From Blastomyces gilchristii SLH14081 (lineage: Eukaryota; Ascomycota; Eurotiomycetes; Onygenales; Ajellomycetaceae): a stretch of 64,000 nucleotides of DNA. The notes under the pieces were generated by a model, which saw only the letters and a program-made list of their open reading frames with translations, searched no databases and was not told the origin of the DNA. This document shows, one piece after another, positions 1 to 11,850 of this stretch. The translations under genes were made by a program, and so were the position numbers. The stretch lies in contig NW_003101677.1 of assembly GCF_000003855.2 (NCBI RefSeq), positions 427,008-491,007 on the forward strand, given 5' to 3'. Every line of letters begins with the position of its first letter. The first letter of the stretch is position 1.

Positions 1-1047
1 GGATCTATATGATCAATGATCTTGAACTGATCTTAACTCTGTTTTAAAATTCAAAGAGAAGACTATCAAAGCTGATAATTCATCTGCACTGAGTTTCTGC
101 TCATATGAATATTCATGATAATGAATTGGCTGATTCAGCTGTAAAAAAGAGTGCAGAATTAGGCAGATCTATTTAAAAAATTATGTTCTGATCTTTTATA
201 AAGAGAAAAATAAAAGAATCTTGTTTAGACAAGTGAAATAAAAGCTGATAGAAATAAAAGAAGAGTATACATTATTCAAGATTTGAAATAAAACTCAAGT
301 GAAAATCTTGTTCAATTAAATATAATAAGAAAATATTCTCATCTATAATACAGCTAAAACTAGAACATGGCTATTTCAAATCTTATATACAAAGATTTGA
401 TGATAGATTTGATTCAATAGAATGCTCATTCTGCAATGTAAATGAGAATTCTGAGTATATTGTAATGCACTGTGCATTATACAATAGTCTCAGAGTCAGA
501 TTGAAAGAGAAGTATAATCTAAATCAATTAAATATGAGATTCTTATTCTCAACTGAGACAGGAATTAAATATTTAATAGACTTTCTATCAGAAACTCAAG
601 CAGCTACAAGAAAATGACTAAATTCAGAAATATCTGAATATGAAGAGAAGAAAATCAATCACATATAGTCTGTCAAAACAGCTATATACTATCTTTTAAT
701 AATTTGTTTTGTTACAGTCTCTCTTTACTTTATCTTTTTCTTTCAATTCCTTTCTATCTATCTATTTAATGTGTCTATCTTTAAGACTGTGTTCTCTTTT
801 CCTTTGTCATGATATTGTAAAATGATTTCAAAGTATCAGAAGATGTTAAAACACTGCAATTTGTAAACAGTTTTTGTATTCTGAGCTGAAATTCTCTGAT
901 TTTGCATATCTGAAATTGATGAATGTATAATAGTTAACTTTACAGATATAGGAAAAACCCTGAGAACTAAAAGTTCTCAGATAGATGTCATAGTCTCTGA
1001 CTGCATACATCTATAATTAAAGAATAATAATAATAATAATAATAATA
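1..1047 (+). mobile_element. LINE (non-LTR retrotransposon) 3' end, cut by window start
   Basis: This is the 3' third of a RNase H-bearing LINE. It ends in a (TAA)n tail at about 1022-1046. Around 415-620 the plus strand reads a degenerate C-terminal zinc finger (core ECSFCN, then HC and LYNSLR) found almost unchanged in the two other LINE copies of the window. It is followed by about 400 bases of 3' UTR that also match them. The tail directly abuts hAT sequence, so the LINE seems to have jumped into the hAT copy on its right. In-frame stops are frequent and CpG is almost absent, as expected after RIP-like mutation. The upstream part lies outside the window. Placement in the Tad1/I-like group rests on the trinucleotide tail plus RNase H and is inference. 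Confidence 0.8.
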
Positions 1048-3998
1048 CTCTCTTTCATAATATTAATATATTTCAAGAAATATAACAGAGATTAATCAAG
1101 ATTATTTGTTTATTTTTATATATTGATAATATTCAATCTGAGTTAGTACTAAAATTATAACTAAGTTAAGAAAGAAGATTATTTTCTCTTATAATAATTC
1201 TTCTTACATATATCAGTGATCAGTTATTATCTTTATTAAAAATAAATTATTATCTTTCTTAAATCTTTATCATATCTTCTGAATTCACTTCTTTCACTTC
1301 TTTAACTTCTATTGAAGATTTATAAACTCTTCAAGAAATTACTGTGAATTATAAAGTCTATATTATTTACAATTCAATACAGAATACTCTCTTTCAATTA
1401 TAATAAATAATTACTTCATTCTTTACATCTGATTTCAGATTATACAATTTATGAAAAACTCAATACAAATATTGAAATGAATTATGAAATAATTATTAAT
1501 AGATTATATTATAGATTACTGAAGAGTTATCTCTCTACTATAATTACTGTAACTTTATTCAGAAATATTTATTATAAACTGATTATAACTCTGATAAAGT
1601 TTTCTGACATCTGAAGTTATTAGAATGCAGATAATAAAAGAAAAATAATCAGAAAATTACTACTGAGCTGATAAGTTACTCTATCAGATAATAATTTTTA
1701 ATAATACTAACTTTCTAATTTGAAGAAAATCATGTGAAAATAATCATGTATCAGTACTCTGATTTCATAACTCTTATTTAATAACTTCTGTGAATAATTA
1801 CTTTGTATATATATATCTTTGAATCTTTCTCTTCAATTAATTAAACACTTTGAATTCTGAACACTTCTTCAAATACTTAATTCAAATCTTCATATTTCAT
1901 ATTGATTATGTCTTTGATTCAATCTCAAGATATATAACAAAGTTACTATACAATATTTAGAATCAGAGTTGAAGAATCATTGAAGAGTATCTCTCACAGT
2001 GAATGTATAAACTAGTATAAATAATCTTACATTTATAAGAGTTATATGTTATTATATTGATGAGAACTGAACTTATCAAGAGATATTAATTGAATTTAAA
2101 TCATTGATTAGTAGTTATACTGAGAATTATATAATAGAGATATTAATAACAGTGATTAAAAATAATTATTAAGATATTAGTCTCAGTTTTTTTATAATTA
2201 TAACTGATAATACTGTAAATAACTATACTATGATAAAGAGCTTGAAGTAAAAATTGACTTTGTATTTCTGAAATAATAAACAAGGTTATATTCTCTGTAT
2301 TACTTATGTCATTTAACTTATAATATAAACACTGATAAAGAATCTTAATATTAAGATAATAAATAATGAGATAACTAGTTCTTGAGATAAGAATAAGATG
2401 AAAGTGATTACTTAAGTAACTTTTATATTCACTTTATAAAAGATAATATTTTTTAATAATACTTTTTAATATTTTTTTTTAATAATGCTTTTTAATAATA
2501 CTACTGTTAATTTTGAATAGATTGACTAATAATTTAAATATCACAGATTTGAAACATTGTTAATACAATTTATATCTTCTCTAAATAATAATAATAATTC
2601 TATGATATTTAATAAATAAATAAATCAGTCACATCACTGAATATAATACAGAATATTAGAATATAGTAAAGTTTAATATATAAGATAACTATTTAGACTC
2701 TTCAATTATATTAGATAATTAATTATTAAATATAATACTCTGATCAGAAAAAGATTCAGACATTGAAACTTTCTAATATAAAGTGAACTCAGTTGAAATA
2801 TATAATTGATTTACTGTTTCAGTTTTATAAGATAATAAAGACAGTTTTAATTACTTATACATCAATACTGCAGTCAGTCTGATAAGTATTTAATAGTTTA
2901 TTTACTTATCTTAAGAAGTAGTTAAATTACTTAAAAAGAAATTCAGTCTGAGATAATACTATAGCACAGGCTATTATTACTGTAAGAAATAAACTGATAT
3001 ATTATTACAGTAAAACTGAACAATTTTTTACAGAGTACTATATTATAGCAGCTCTACTAGATTTCTTCTATTAAGTTAATATTTACACTTCTCAAGATTG
3101 AATAGAGAAGAAATAAGACTTATATATTAAATTAGTCTGAGATTACTATAATATCAACTATCAGAGATTTAAATGAGTAGATATTAAAGATGTAAAGATA
3201 ATGAAATATAATTCTCTAGTAAATAATAATCTTTAATAACACTTTATATTATATAGAACTATAATACTAACTTTGAAATAGAACTTATATATATTAATTA
3301 CAACTGAAAATCAGATAAAACTATATACTTATAAAACTGAATTTAACTACTATCTTCAAGTAATCTGATGAATTTATATATTAAATCAGTTCTAGAGTTA
3401 TGAAAAATTATTAAGAGTATATATTTAACTGTTATACTGATAATATATAATATTCTAATAATTTCATTAGCAGAGATGAGATGAAGTGAAAGTTTAACTC
3501 AAGCTAAGATATTTATTACTATTACTAAGAACAATTATAAGAAGAAATAATCAAGAAACTCATGATTATAAAATATAAAATTATTAGATAGTTTAATATC
3601 TCTGATCACAGTATATCAGAGAAGTGTAGTTTTCATGAGAAAGTGAAGAATGAACTTATATAAGAATGTATTTAGTTGTTTCATGAGGATTATCAATAAT
3701 CATTATCAAATTCTGATTATATAAGTAATTACTGAATGAACTGAATGAGACTGATTTTAATCTTCAGTCTTAGTCTTATTCTGATTTTAAAAGAATAATC
3801 ATCTTTCATAGGTTATTCTGAGAATTACTCTCATTTCACTGTTCTTGTATTAAATCTGGTCATTTTTCACACCATTTCTCTCAGAAATGATTCATTTTCA
3901 GATTTTTTTAATGCTTGGTCCTGGTGGGACTCACGCCAAGAAATGTATGAGACCAAATGGGATCAAATGTGAAATTCATGGTCCCACCGGCCAGTCTA
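1048..3998 (+). mobile_element. hAT DNA transposon copy A, left part missing, RIP-mutated
   Basis: About 2.95 kb that is colinear with the transposase part of the complete hAT element at 15290-20989. The frame is shattered by stops but still shows the C-terminal hAT landmarks: the segment around 2880-3075 (RNKLIYYYSKTEQ, then AALLD) and the dimerisation region around 3430-3570 (a VAL..DIL.ISLAG-like string followed by KFN). The right terminus ends CCAGTCTA at 3998. The last 80 or so bases keep GC-rich, unmutated sequence. Where copies A and B differ, A mostly has T or A where B has C or G, so A is the more heavily mutated copy. The left terminus is not visible because a LINE sits at 1-1047, so no target-site duplication can be checked. 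Confidence 0.82.
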
Positions 3999-4115
3999 GC
4001 TGAACCTGAGCGTAGGGCAGAGCTGCTTCAAACGGGCCGAAAACTAAAAGAAAAAATACAAGTCAATCAAACTTTGTTCCTTGGATAGATCTTAATTTCT
4101 CAGCTAGACTCCGGA

Positions 4116-4559
4116 TGAGCAGCCTTGCTGCATGAAGAACAGCCATGGATAATGTATATAGAATGAATCCCGAGGCTGCTCTTGAAGAAGTAGAGGAATG
4201 GGTCAAAAATACCTGCAAGAAGTGTCGGTATCCTGAATCAAGATTGCAGCTACCACCTACTGTATGCAAGCAAAAGAGCAAAGACGAACTTCATACCAAG
4301 ACTACCAATCAAGCATTGGAGAAGCAAGAACAAAGGGCTATGGAAGAAAATTGAAAGTGAAAGAATGTTCAAAGGAAACTGAACTGGATACAGACAGATG
4401 TGAGAATGCAGAAGCAGGTTCTAGAAGATGAGATTTTTTGCTGCCAATGCAAGAGTGTGCAGCAGGCATATGAAGATGGATTGGGTTCTGTTTGTAACAC
4501 CTGCAAGCACAGTCAGCGACAGTGTCTAGAGTGCATTAGTGGTTTTGCTGTTCCCTAGC
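4116..4559 (+). pseudogene. Small Cys-rich (zinc-ribbon-like) protein gene with TGA stops
   Basis: One frame reads from an ATG at 4116 (second ATG at 4145) to a TAG at 4557-4559 and would give a protein of about 147 residues. It is interrupted only by TGA codons at 4133, 4352 and 4358. The latter two fit a W-K-W motif in which TGG became TGA. The product is charged and helical in the middle (ALEKQEQRAMEEN) and carries CxxC pairs: KNTCKKC near the start, then FCCQCK, VCNTCK and QCLEC at the end, which suggests zinc binding. I do not recognise the family. It begins just 117 bases right of the hAT terminus at 3998. Coding-looking sequence (4000-4070) right at that boundary hints that the transposon cut an upstream exon. 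Confidence 0.5.
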
Positions 4560-5099
4560 CAAATCTCTAGCAGCATAAAATCTTTGATTTTTTTTCCCAC
4601 TCAGGCAAATGGTGGGACCGTAAGCCGAGCTGAGAAGAAGGATTACCCGGCTCACATGCTCTGATCACCCCCTTGAAAGTTGCAAGAAATATCACAGCCT
4701 TAGCAATGCCTGAGAAGTGTTTATGCGGAAGGAAGAGAATGCGGTCTAGACCGCGGAACATGAAGTTGCGTAGGGCTAGTTGGCCAAAATTGCAAGTGCT
4801 GTCAGATTAAATGAGTAGTGGCTGCAGCCATGCATATCGATCGTGCGGAAGTCTCGTATCAGCTTAGAGCTAGGTGAATGGATATAAATATGAGAGCCTG
4901 ACACTCACAAATTTGAAACTGTCTCCATACCACAACCAGGCACATAGATCAGACAACTGTGATTCCCATCTGTACATCCCTATCTCTTTGCATTCATGGA
5001 GCATATCAAGAATGATTATTGAATCTGTTTTTGAATACTTTTGTAAGTCTTTCTTGCTTTGAGCATAATATCCTGTTGATGCTGACCATGACTGTCAAG
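4560..5099. other. Intergenic stretch, possibly holding the lost first exon of the glycosyltransferase
   Basis: I see no convincing gene in most of this stretch. A good donor, GTAAGT, at 5043 and an acceptor ending at 5099 (TGTCAAG) would form a 57-base intron in front of the glycosyltransferase frame. A preceding exon around 4990-5042 is therefore likely, but I could not identify its start codon. Confidence 0.35.
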
Positions 5100-6410
5100 C
5101 CTCTATTGGTATGTCCGGCTTGGAGTCAACCTGTGGGCATATCACACTTTCAAGCCTCTCTTCCCAACAGCAGATTCCAAATTGACACCAAATGATGTTA
5201 CAGTGATTATACCTACCCTTGATGGCTGTGAAAGAGAAGCACTCGAGTTGATTCTCACAAACAACCCATGCGAGGTCATTCTGATAACTGTGGAGGAGAA
5301 CCGGAGACAGGTGGAGGAAATAGTTGATGGCATTGTCAACACTATGCAACCACGGCCTGAAGTTTGTGTGAAAGCTGTGAAGACACCAAACAAAAGGAAC
5401 CAGATGGTGACTGGAATTCGAGCAGCAAAAAGCAAGATCATTGTCTTTGCTGACAATGATGTTTTCTGGTCCCAGCAGCTTCTCCGATGGATCATCGAGC
5501 CATTTAAGAATAACAGCAGAATGGGGGGAGTTGCCACATGCCAATGACTACATCGTCATCCGGTGCAAAATTTGTCACAGCGGCTTTGGTGTTTCCTCGG
5601 AGACTTATATCTTTGAAGGAGGAATTTTGACTGTGCCACCATGGTAAAAATAGATGGAGGGGTGCCGTGTCTTTCAGAGAGAACAGTTGCCTATCATACC
5701 GAGATTGTGCAGAACCCGAGCTTCATTGAAGAATTTCTTGCTGAGAAGTGGTGTGGGAGGAGCCTGTCCTGCGACGATGATAACTTCTTGACCCGGTGGC
5801 TTGACTGCAACAGTTTTTGAACTTATTTTCAGAATCATCCAGAGGTCTTAGTTCTCATGACTCTGGAGGAGAACCTGAACTTTCTAAAGCAGTGTTGTCA
5901 CTGGGCCAGGAGTAACTGGAGAAGCAACCTGCGTAGTCTATTTGTGAAGCGATATATATGGTGGTTAGTTTCTATTTTCTCTTCATTCTCTGGGTTGGAT
6001 GTTCTGACCTGCTATTCGAATTCTTAGGCAGCACCCATACAGCACCTATGCAGTTTTCCTAACAACACTTTCACCGCCTGCATTGATAGTTGATGGGGCG
6101 CTGGTATGGCTCTGCCACAAGGCAACCCAAAACTTTCCCTTTCACAGCTCACCATTGCACTTACTTGTCACTTGGATGTTCTTCAGCAAAATTGTCAAGT
6201 TCTTGGGCTATTTTCAAGAGCATTCTTCGGATATTTTCCTCCTACCTGCTTCGATCCTCTTTGAATACCTGCATGGTGCTATTAAGATATACACTGCATG
6301 CACTCTCCATGTGATATGTTGCCCTGTCTCCTCCGATTTCTCTTCGTTTCGCTTACTTTTTGAACAAGACAGCATGGGGCAACCGTGACCTTGAAGGGAA
6401 AAAGGATAAT
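5100..6410 (+). pseudogene. Cps1-like polysaccharide synthase (GT2 family), decayed
   Basis: The frame encodes most of a GT2 processive glycosyltransferase of the fungal Cps1/hyaluronan-synthase-like group, membrane enzymes that polymerise cell-surface polysaccharide from UDP-sugars. Visible landmarks are VTVIIPTLDG at the nucleotide-binding strand, VFADNDVFW (acidic metal-binding motif), CDDDNFLTRW (catalytic acidic region), the KQCCHWARSNWRSN stretch corresponding to the Q(Q/R)RW product site, and hydrophobic C-terminal segments from 6050. Introns at 5964-6027 and 6311-6368 join the exons in frame. Three TGA codons (5545, 5614, 5818) interrupt it; the first two fit CGA to TGA and the third TGG to TGA. 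All other residues read through cleanly, so this is a recently killed gene. After the last intron the frame continues without a stop into the Est1-like gene. Confidence 0.75.
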
Positions 6411-8833
6411 CTGAAGCCGCCATCAACAGTGTCTGTTCTTGAACTACCAGCCTCTCTTCAACTCAATTCCAACCCCCCCTCTGAGCAACAACTGAAGGAG
6501 GATGTAGCTTCTCTGTGCTGTCATGTTACAGAAGCAGAAAGGAAATGCATTGAGATTCAATATGACTTGCCAAATAGCATTGAGAAGTGCACTGATGAAC
6601 AGATATCTTCCGCACGCGATAAGCTCCAAAACTTGCCTGATGAGCAGCTGAGGTCAGCTCTCCAACGGATATGGTTTCAAGAAATCACCCCATATTGTGA
6701 CTGTTTAAGAAAAAGTGAGAAGCACTTCAAGCAGCTAACATCTTTTGTTGATGAGGTCTCGGGGGCCTCAACTCCTTTGATAGAAAGCACAAGTGACTCT
6801 ACAGAAAGGCAAGGTTCGATGGAGATTCTTGGCGATCTTTCTAGATATGCATACAGGGTGGCACATGCTAGATGTTCAACCAAACCTGAAATCAACACCT
6901 GGAGGGCTCGTTCTGAGCATTGGTATAAGAGGATAGCAGAAGAATGTCCCGGAACAGGCCGCCTACAACATCATCTAAGTATTCTCAAAAGAGATGATGG
7001 CCTCTGCAGATTTTTTCTCCTCATCAAGTCCTTGCTTTCTGTCCAGCCTTTCCCAAGTGCTACAGCTTCCCTGCAACTTTTCTTCGCGGAAAACCAATCT
7101 TGTGAAGATGAAGCTACCATGACTATGTTTGTGAGAATCCATCGCTATCTCTTTACCGGTGATCTTGAGAACCTTGAAAAGAATGAAAGCCAGTTTATGT
7201 CGCGTCTGGGGACAGATATTGCGGGGCTTATGAGATTAAACAGTGTTCATATCACACTGGGTAACATCGCGTCAGTGATTGGCTATGGATATTCAACAAA
7301 GAGTGAATTCAAGACCTTTACTGAACTTCCTTGGACTGAAGACACCACATCTCATTATCAGGTGGACCTGGCTATATCGCTGATGTTCTGTACCAGCTCC
7401 ATACTTCTTGTACATGCAGTCGACAAAGGCACACTAGCCTGCGGACACTCATTGCTGGCATTTCTCTTCAGCCTCGCGCAAGTTCCAGAAGCAATGAAAT
7501 ATGTTGCTAAGCAAATCCCTTGAGAGCATGTTGTAATGTTTCTGAATAGCATTGACATTGAACCTGAAATTGATAGATTCCCTACCTTTTCCCCTATGAC
7601 TTCAGGAACAAAATCCTACTTGCCTGAGGATCTTCTCATGCATGGATATGCCTGGAGTGAACACTATTATTATCCTGCCGACTTTTGAGTTGATAGACAT
7701 GAGGCCTGTCAGAGAACGCTTGCTGTGCTGCGAGCTACGCATTGCTTCTGGTTAGCCCGCCAATTGGTACATGTAGGTATTGCCCCTTGCTTAATTTATG
7801 TGTGGAAGTTACTAACAAACTTGCTAGATGAATTGGATTTTCTATGAGAGGAGAACTCAAGAGTTTTCTACAGCACGACCTCAACCTGTTCGCCCTTGTT
7901 TTCCTCGTTTTCATTCAAGACTATAGCTTATGCTATCATTCTTTACTGAATCGTGCGAGGTGGAGGTGAAGTCATAGATATTGTATGAACAAAGGACATA
8001 ATGCTTATGTTTAATAGCCGCTGATACCATAGTAAACATTGAACACTTTGTCAAAAAGCCAAGTTCTGTTAAAGAAAGACGAGATGGCTTCTCAGATACA
8101 AATGTCAAATCTCTGACAAGCCCCGACCCGAAGCCAGACATGATTACAAGTGTGGTTGATATTGAACCCAGTGGCCAGCTCCTCTCCTACCTCGCTGTAC
8201 CATCCACTGTATCACCCAACTTTGAACGCTTGGAATACTCAATGGACAATATGCACTCTACACCTGCAACCAGCTCATGGGAATTTCAACCACAGCCCCA
8301 ACCACTAATGACCTATGGGGCTATGGAATGAGAGGCCCTTCTTTCTTTAACACCAGCATCGTCCGAATCGGGTGATATCAAGCTCCCCCATAACCAGCTT
8401 CTTAACACAGACATGCATGGCATCGAAACACAGCCACAGTGTGAATACCCTCCAAACGCTGCTACCGGTCTACAGTTTCGCCACAACCTATTTAACCACC
8501 ATGCCTTTGGGCCCCAAAGTTCGCCGCCCATCTCCACTCACTTTGGCAGTGGATGGTGAGTTGTCTGTCAGCAAACCTCACTCCGCCTCATCGAAGTACA
8601 ACAGACCTGATGCTAGGCCTCGGAAGTTTGGTTCTGATATGCTTGAGAGTAATGAACGCTGGCAAAAGATCATGTTTGCGAGGGAGTGGGTTATGCAGGA
8701 GTAACATTTTGCTGGTTTTATATTACAGAATGGCTTTTGGTATGCTTTTCAGTTGCCGACAGTTTTTCCGGCCGAAACCATTTCCACCTCTGACTTAATT
8801 GGCCCTGGTGTCCCTGACATTCCACCCACATGA
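6411..8833 (+). pseudogene. Est1-type DNA/RNA-binding domain protein, copy A
   Basis: An open stretch to 7523 encodes an Est1/SMG-like helical domain: LGDLSRYAYR, then WYKRIAEECPGTGRLQHH and LLIKSLLSVQPFPSA, the usual order of the 14-3-3-like and TPR-like helices in the fungal Est1-type family. TGA codons at 7521, 7686 and 8329 interrupt the frame. An intron around 7783-7837 is marked by GTAGGT and a perfect TACTAAC branch site. The C-terminal part (8020-8560 and a last exon to the stop at 8831-8833, containing QLPTVFPAET and GPGVPDIPPT) is low-complexity and fits the family's tail. The 5' end is fused in frame to the Cps1-like gene. Family members act in telomere or mRNA-decay contexts; the role of these paralogues is unknown. 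It is a clear paralogue of the interrupted gene at 10330. Confidence 0.65.
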
Positions 8834-9243
8834 ATCACGAACTATCCCCAGGTTAGTCTGTGTTTCTTGTGATGATGTGGTCCTCCCTAGTCCGCTCTGT
8901 GTCCCTACTCCTTTCCACATTATTAGCTTTCTTCATGGCTGTCCCTAGTCTAATTGATTGATTGATTGATTCATAGACTGTCCCAGCCGCCCTTTTGTGG
9001 AAGAGGGAGAAGGGTTTGGTTTATTTTGTTTATTTTTTGTATTTAGAGTACATGATTGAGCTGGCAATCACGTGTGGACATGCCTGTATAGCTGCTGACG
9101 GGGCGGGTGGGACGGCGATGACATAACTAATCAATCAATCATCAATCAATCATCAATCGATCAAAACCCCAAAGGGTGAAAACAATCTCATCCAACTGAA
9201 TTTTTGAAATATCTTCACAACCACTGATCTATTTGACTCATAC
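8834..9243. repeat. Intergenic spacer with inverted ATTGATTG/CAATCAAT tetramer arrays
   Basis: No gene is visible. Two simple arrays face each other: (ATTG)n at 8951-8971 and (ATCA/CAAT)n at 9127-9161. They are complementary and could pair across about 155 bases, like the arms of a small foldback element. The enclosed segment includes a purine/pyrimidine-skewed stretch and a GC-rich patch near 9100. Confidence 0.5.
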
Positions 9244-9520
9244 TATGGCTCAATCTGCTCGCCCGAACTTTAGGTATCGCCCAATACCAAGAAAGTATGG
9301 TGAGCAGCCAATCCGCACCCTAGGTGGGCCTCCAGCCCCAAATTATACGCGACCATGCAAATCAAATACAAGCAGATATCAATGCTATAGAACAATTCCG
9401 AGCGAATCCACCAGTTAAAGACAATGAGGATTCAGACCTGAAGAATATCCAGATTATCGCGGTCCGGAAACAACCCCCAGCGGAGATATGACACTCTACA
9501 CCAACAACAAGGAGGAAGCA
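9244..9520 (+). pseudogene. Unrecognised frameshifted coding remnant
   Basis: From the ATG at 9244 a frame runs to 9418 (start MAQSARPNFRYRP, basic and Pro-rich). A second frame, from about 9358 to 9510, has a helical, acidic composition (ANQIQADINAIEQFRANPP). The two could be halves of one protein separated by an indel. I do not recognise it. It sits directly before a Fot1/pogo transposase fragment, so it may be the N-terminal part of the same dead transposon. Confidence 0.3.
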
Positions 9521-9534
9521 AAGAAGATGATTCA

Positions 9535-9740
9535 ACATCGGATGAGCTGGATAAGAAGGCTGGGTGAGAGAGCATACAATGGAATCGCCTTCCAATGAAT
9601 CCAGCATTTCAATCGATTCACGCAAAAGCGCCATAAAGGGAGATACTCTCTTCTTATAGGGGATGGGCATGGATCTCACCGCACCTACAAGACTCTGGAT
9701 TACTGTGAGGAGAATGATATGTTTATGCTCCACCTGCCTC
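9535..9740 (+). mobile_element. Fot1/pogo-type DDE transposase fragment
   Basis: A frame on the plus strand reads HFNRFTQKRHKGRYSLL then GDGHGSHRTYKTLDYCEEN and FMLHLP. This matches the second-aspartate region of the DDE-1 superfamily transposase of Fot1/pogo elements (family pattern DGHGSH, then a C and LP). A TGA just before it fits a lost Trp. Sequence after 9730 no longer follows the family, and no terminal inverted repeats are seen, so this is a short relic. Confidence 0.65.
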
Positions 9741-10329
9741 TTTATTGCTATTTTTGTTCAGGCTTTCTTGTTGCCTTGAACCCAGAAATACAGCTTGACG
9801 GGAAAAAACCAGGCACATGATGCCATGTCCCTTGATCAATCCAGAAGTCTCGATTGATTGAGTGACAGTAGATAAGAAATGTTGTCCATTAATCCACTAC
9901 GAACCAGCCGAGGCACCCGCCGCCGCCCGGAAGGCAAAGATTTACTCTGTACATAAATGATGTCCCCGCGGGCCCAACCTGGACAACTGAGGCTGCCTTC
10001 TGATCCACCTACGCATTGCCATTTTAGTTTGAGACTTTTTGCTGCCTTGCTACTTGGAAACGCGGCTTGATTTCAGAGCATCTTGGCACTTTCAGACAAA
10101 TCAGAAAGAGTAAACTGGAAACTTTGGGCAAGCCACCATGTCACTGTGGTTCGCAAAAGGCGGCTTGCCTCCAGGGGTTGGCAGATCAAAGACTACGCGA
10201 CGCTGTCAGGAGGATGAATATATGAACGAACACATTTCTTGTCACCATCCAGATCATACATCTATGTTATTGTTCCAGTGAACCACCTGCCTTTCCCTCC
10301 TCCCCCAAACCAACACTTTACTCCTACAA
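9741..10329. other. Intergenic region upstream of Est1-type copy B
   Basis: No gene is supported. A short palindromic CAATC/GATTG pair occurs near 9835-9860. A TATA-like ATGAATATATGAAC lies at about 10213, roughly 115 bases before the ATG at 10330, followed by a CT-rich tract (10290-10320) typical of fungal leaders. Confidence 0.4.
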
Positions 10330-11850
10330 ATGCTATCTACCTCTCCTACCCAGCCGGCCGACTCGGTCCGGGCACCTCCTCGTACTGGACTCCAGTCATC
10401 AGCAGCGAGCGGATTGCTGCAAAGTCTGTAGGTCATATTTGCTGTGTTGGCTTGGCTTTGTGTGGGTGGCTACTAGTAGCTAATGAGAATTGTCTTTGAG
10501 TAGCTCTGCCACTGTTACTCCCGAAGCCCCCAATTTGAAAAACCTCCGGCTCCGCGACAGGTCCCTGACTTCCCGAGGATCAAGAAAGCGTCCGGCCAGC
10601 GTTTCAGACCAAGGAAATCCCCCCTTTTGCCATGAGGTCTTCATGCGGACAAGGCCCAAGCCTACCCATTACACCCCAGACCTTCATGCAGTTCGCGTAC
10701 ATCATGGCACCCACCCAGCTTATGATTTTGATCCCACAGTGGTAGCATTGTCCAGCAGGACCTCTCCTGCCCCAGTGGACTCTCCAGCGCCAGTCAACAC
10801 CCTGTCCCTTCAACCAAAGACCCGGCGAATCACTGAGGAGCAACTCATCAATGAAGTTCACGGAATCTATGCTGGCCTTGTCCTTGTGGAAAAGAAATGC
10901 GTTGAGATTGATCAACAACAGGTCAAAAACAAGGGAAATTTGAATACTGAGCAATGGCAGGCTCTTATTGGTCTTCACAGAGCCTTGCTTCACGAGCATC
11001 ACGACTTTTTTCTGGCCTCACAGCATCCCTCTGCCAGCCCGGCACTTCAAAGATTAGCCAGCAAGTATGCTATGCCAGCCAGGATGTGGACCCATGGAAT
11101 TCATTCTTTCTTGAAGTTCTTGAGACACAGACTCCCTGCTTCGCTGGACTACATGCTGGCATTCATATATACTGCCTATTCAATGATGACCCTACTGCTT
11201 GAGAGCGTTCCTAGCTTTGAGAATACCTGGATTGAATGTCTTGGAGATCTTGGCAGATACAGAATGGCACTTGAGGAAGTGAACCTGCAGGATAGAGAGG
11301 TTTGAGCAGGCGTGGCAAGATATTGATATAACAAAGCTGCTGATAAAAGCCCTAATGTGGGTAGAATTCAGCATCATCTTGCTGTCTTGTCTAGGCCCAA
11401 TTTCCTCCAGCAGCTTTTCTTCTACACCAAATCCCTGGTTTGCATCCAGTCCTTTCCAAACACCAGGGAGAGCATCCTGCTTCTTTTCAAGCCTCTTTTG
11501 GCCCAGGAATCAATTAGTGATTACCCCCCAGCCATGTCATATTTTGTCAAAGCACATGGACACTGTTTTTGCCGGCTCTCTGTCCTCTCTTTTCTCTCTT
11601 GTGGCCATGAGTTCATGTCTCTTCTTGGAACCCATATTGGTCGGGTGGGTGCCAAATGGCGGGAACAAGGTGTTTATGTGGCCTCTGCTAATATTTCAGC
11701 CATGCTAGAGTACGGCAGTGAGAGTAGTCCTATTTTTGCTTTCTTTGCTCGAGCAGCGGAATTCAATGAGCCTCAAGCAAGGCGGATTGAAGCTGCAAAA
11801 ACACACTATTCCCAGCTGTCTTCTGATACCAAAATTCCCTCTTGTCTTTC
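10330..11850 (+). pseudogene. Est1-type protein copy B, left half (split by copia)
   Basis: The chosen ATG is at 10330. Exon 1 encodes MLSTSPTQPADSVRAPP and more. An intron at 10428-10503 (GTAGGT ... CTAATGAG ... TAG) joins in frame to the long exon. The product has a disordered N terminus and then the Est1-type domain: ITEEQLINEVHGIYAGL, ECLGDLGRYRMAL, PNVGRIQHHLAVLSRP, LFFYTKSLVCIQSFPN, VKAHG, HIGRVGAKWREQG and SANISAMLEYGS. TGA codons at 11303 and 11324 stand exactly where the family has Trp. The frame is cut at 11850 by a copia LTR flanked by the duplicated CTTTC. The remainder resumes 33.8 kb away at 45702. The family is associated with telomere and nonsense-mediated-decay factors; function here is unknown. 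Confidence 0.8.

Noticed and set aside
1022..1046. TAA microsatellite as an independent repeat or CRISPR-like array
   Set aside because: It is the LINE 3' tail, present at the same place in the other two LINE copies (31200 and 38396).
5095..5544. Minus-strand 149-residue frame opposite the glycosyltransferase
   Set aside because: The plus strand carries clear GT2 motifs over the same bases, so the minus-strand frame is a shadow.
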